From NCBI GenBank assembly GCA_002483265.1, contig DLHO01000002.1, positions 36,504-48,858 of the forward strand: a stretch of DNA of 12,355 nt. Direction: 5' to 3'. The notes beneath the pieces are model-generated. The model was not told the DNA's origin. It saw only the letters and a program-made list of their open reading frames with translations, and ran no database searches. Below are positions 12,334 through 12,355 of the stretch, piece by piece (position 1 is the first letter of the stretch; each line of letters begins with the position of its first letter). Both the position numbers and the translations under genes were made by a program. The stretch is from Flavobacteriales bacterium UBA7666 (GTDB lineage: Bacteria > Bacteroidota > Bacteroidia > Flavobacteriales_D > Crocinitomicaceae).

Positions 12334-12355
12334 CGATAGCTAGTGAAGACTGAGG

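Noticed and set aside
1..12355. CRISPR array, insertion sequence, prophage or toxin-antitoxin pair
   Set aside because: No spaced repeats of suitable length, no transposase or integrase motifs and no terminal inverted repeats were seen.

Overview
The window looks like the chromosome of a member of the Bacteroidota, most likely Flavobacteriales; a Fluviicola/Crocinitomicaceae-type organism is a guess from overall style. The support is a secreted protein with a C-terminal type IX secretion (Por) sorting domain, promoters of the TTG-N17-23-TAnnTTTG kind with no strong Shine-Dalgarno sites, outer-membrane barrel proteins ending in Phe, and AT-rich sequence. No mobile element, CRISPR array, tRNA or rRNA was seen.

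Layout. (1) Positions 1-3547, all on the minus strand, form an envelope/secretion block: a membrane protein cut by the window edge, an ECF-type sigma factor, two related outer-membrane barrel proteins and a T9SS cargo protein. The two barrel genes and the cargo gene each carry the same upstream element (ACCAAAGG, then 15 nt after the final GG, then TTGTYT), and terminators lie between the units. The sigma factor sits in the operon led by the first barrel, so this reads as a small autoregulated sigma regulon. (2) Positions 3621-4764, minus strand, hold phenylalanine 4-hydroxylase and pterin-4a-carbinolamine dehydratase, overlapping as an operon. The 5' leader has a strong promoter, a 20-codon leader peptide with three consecutive Tyr codons, and mutually exclusive antiterminator and terminator hairpins: a classical ribosome-mediated attenuator for a tyrosine-forming enzyme. 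(3) sucC, plus strand, with its own promoter and terminator, without sucD next to it. (4) Positions 6348-8520, minus strand: a tight cluster of a PanD-like pyruvoyl decarboxylase, a membrane-anchored GNAT-like protein and a UbiA-family prenyltransferase, preceded by a possible small membrane-protein frame that has no normal start codon. (5) Plus strand from 8549: a secreted PD40/TolB-like propeller protein, an unrecognised secreted protein, a decayed 69-nt copy of the propeller gene's 3' end, a small promoter-sORF-terminator unit, and an rtcB-type RNA ligase running almost to the window end.

The most notable observations are the Tyr-codon attenuator before the phenylalanine hydroxylase operon, the three-copy promoter-like element beside the sigma factor, and the PanD-like/GNAT-like/UbiA cluster.
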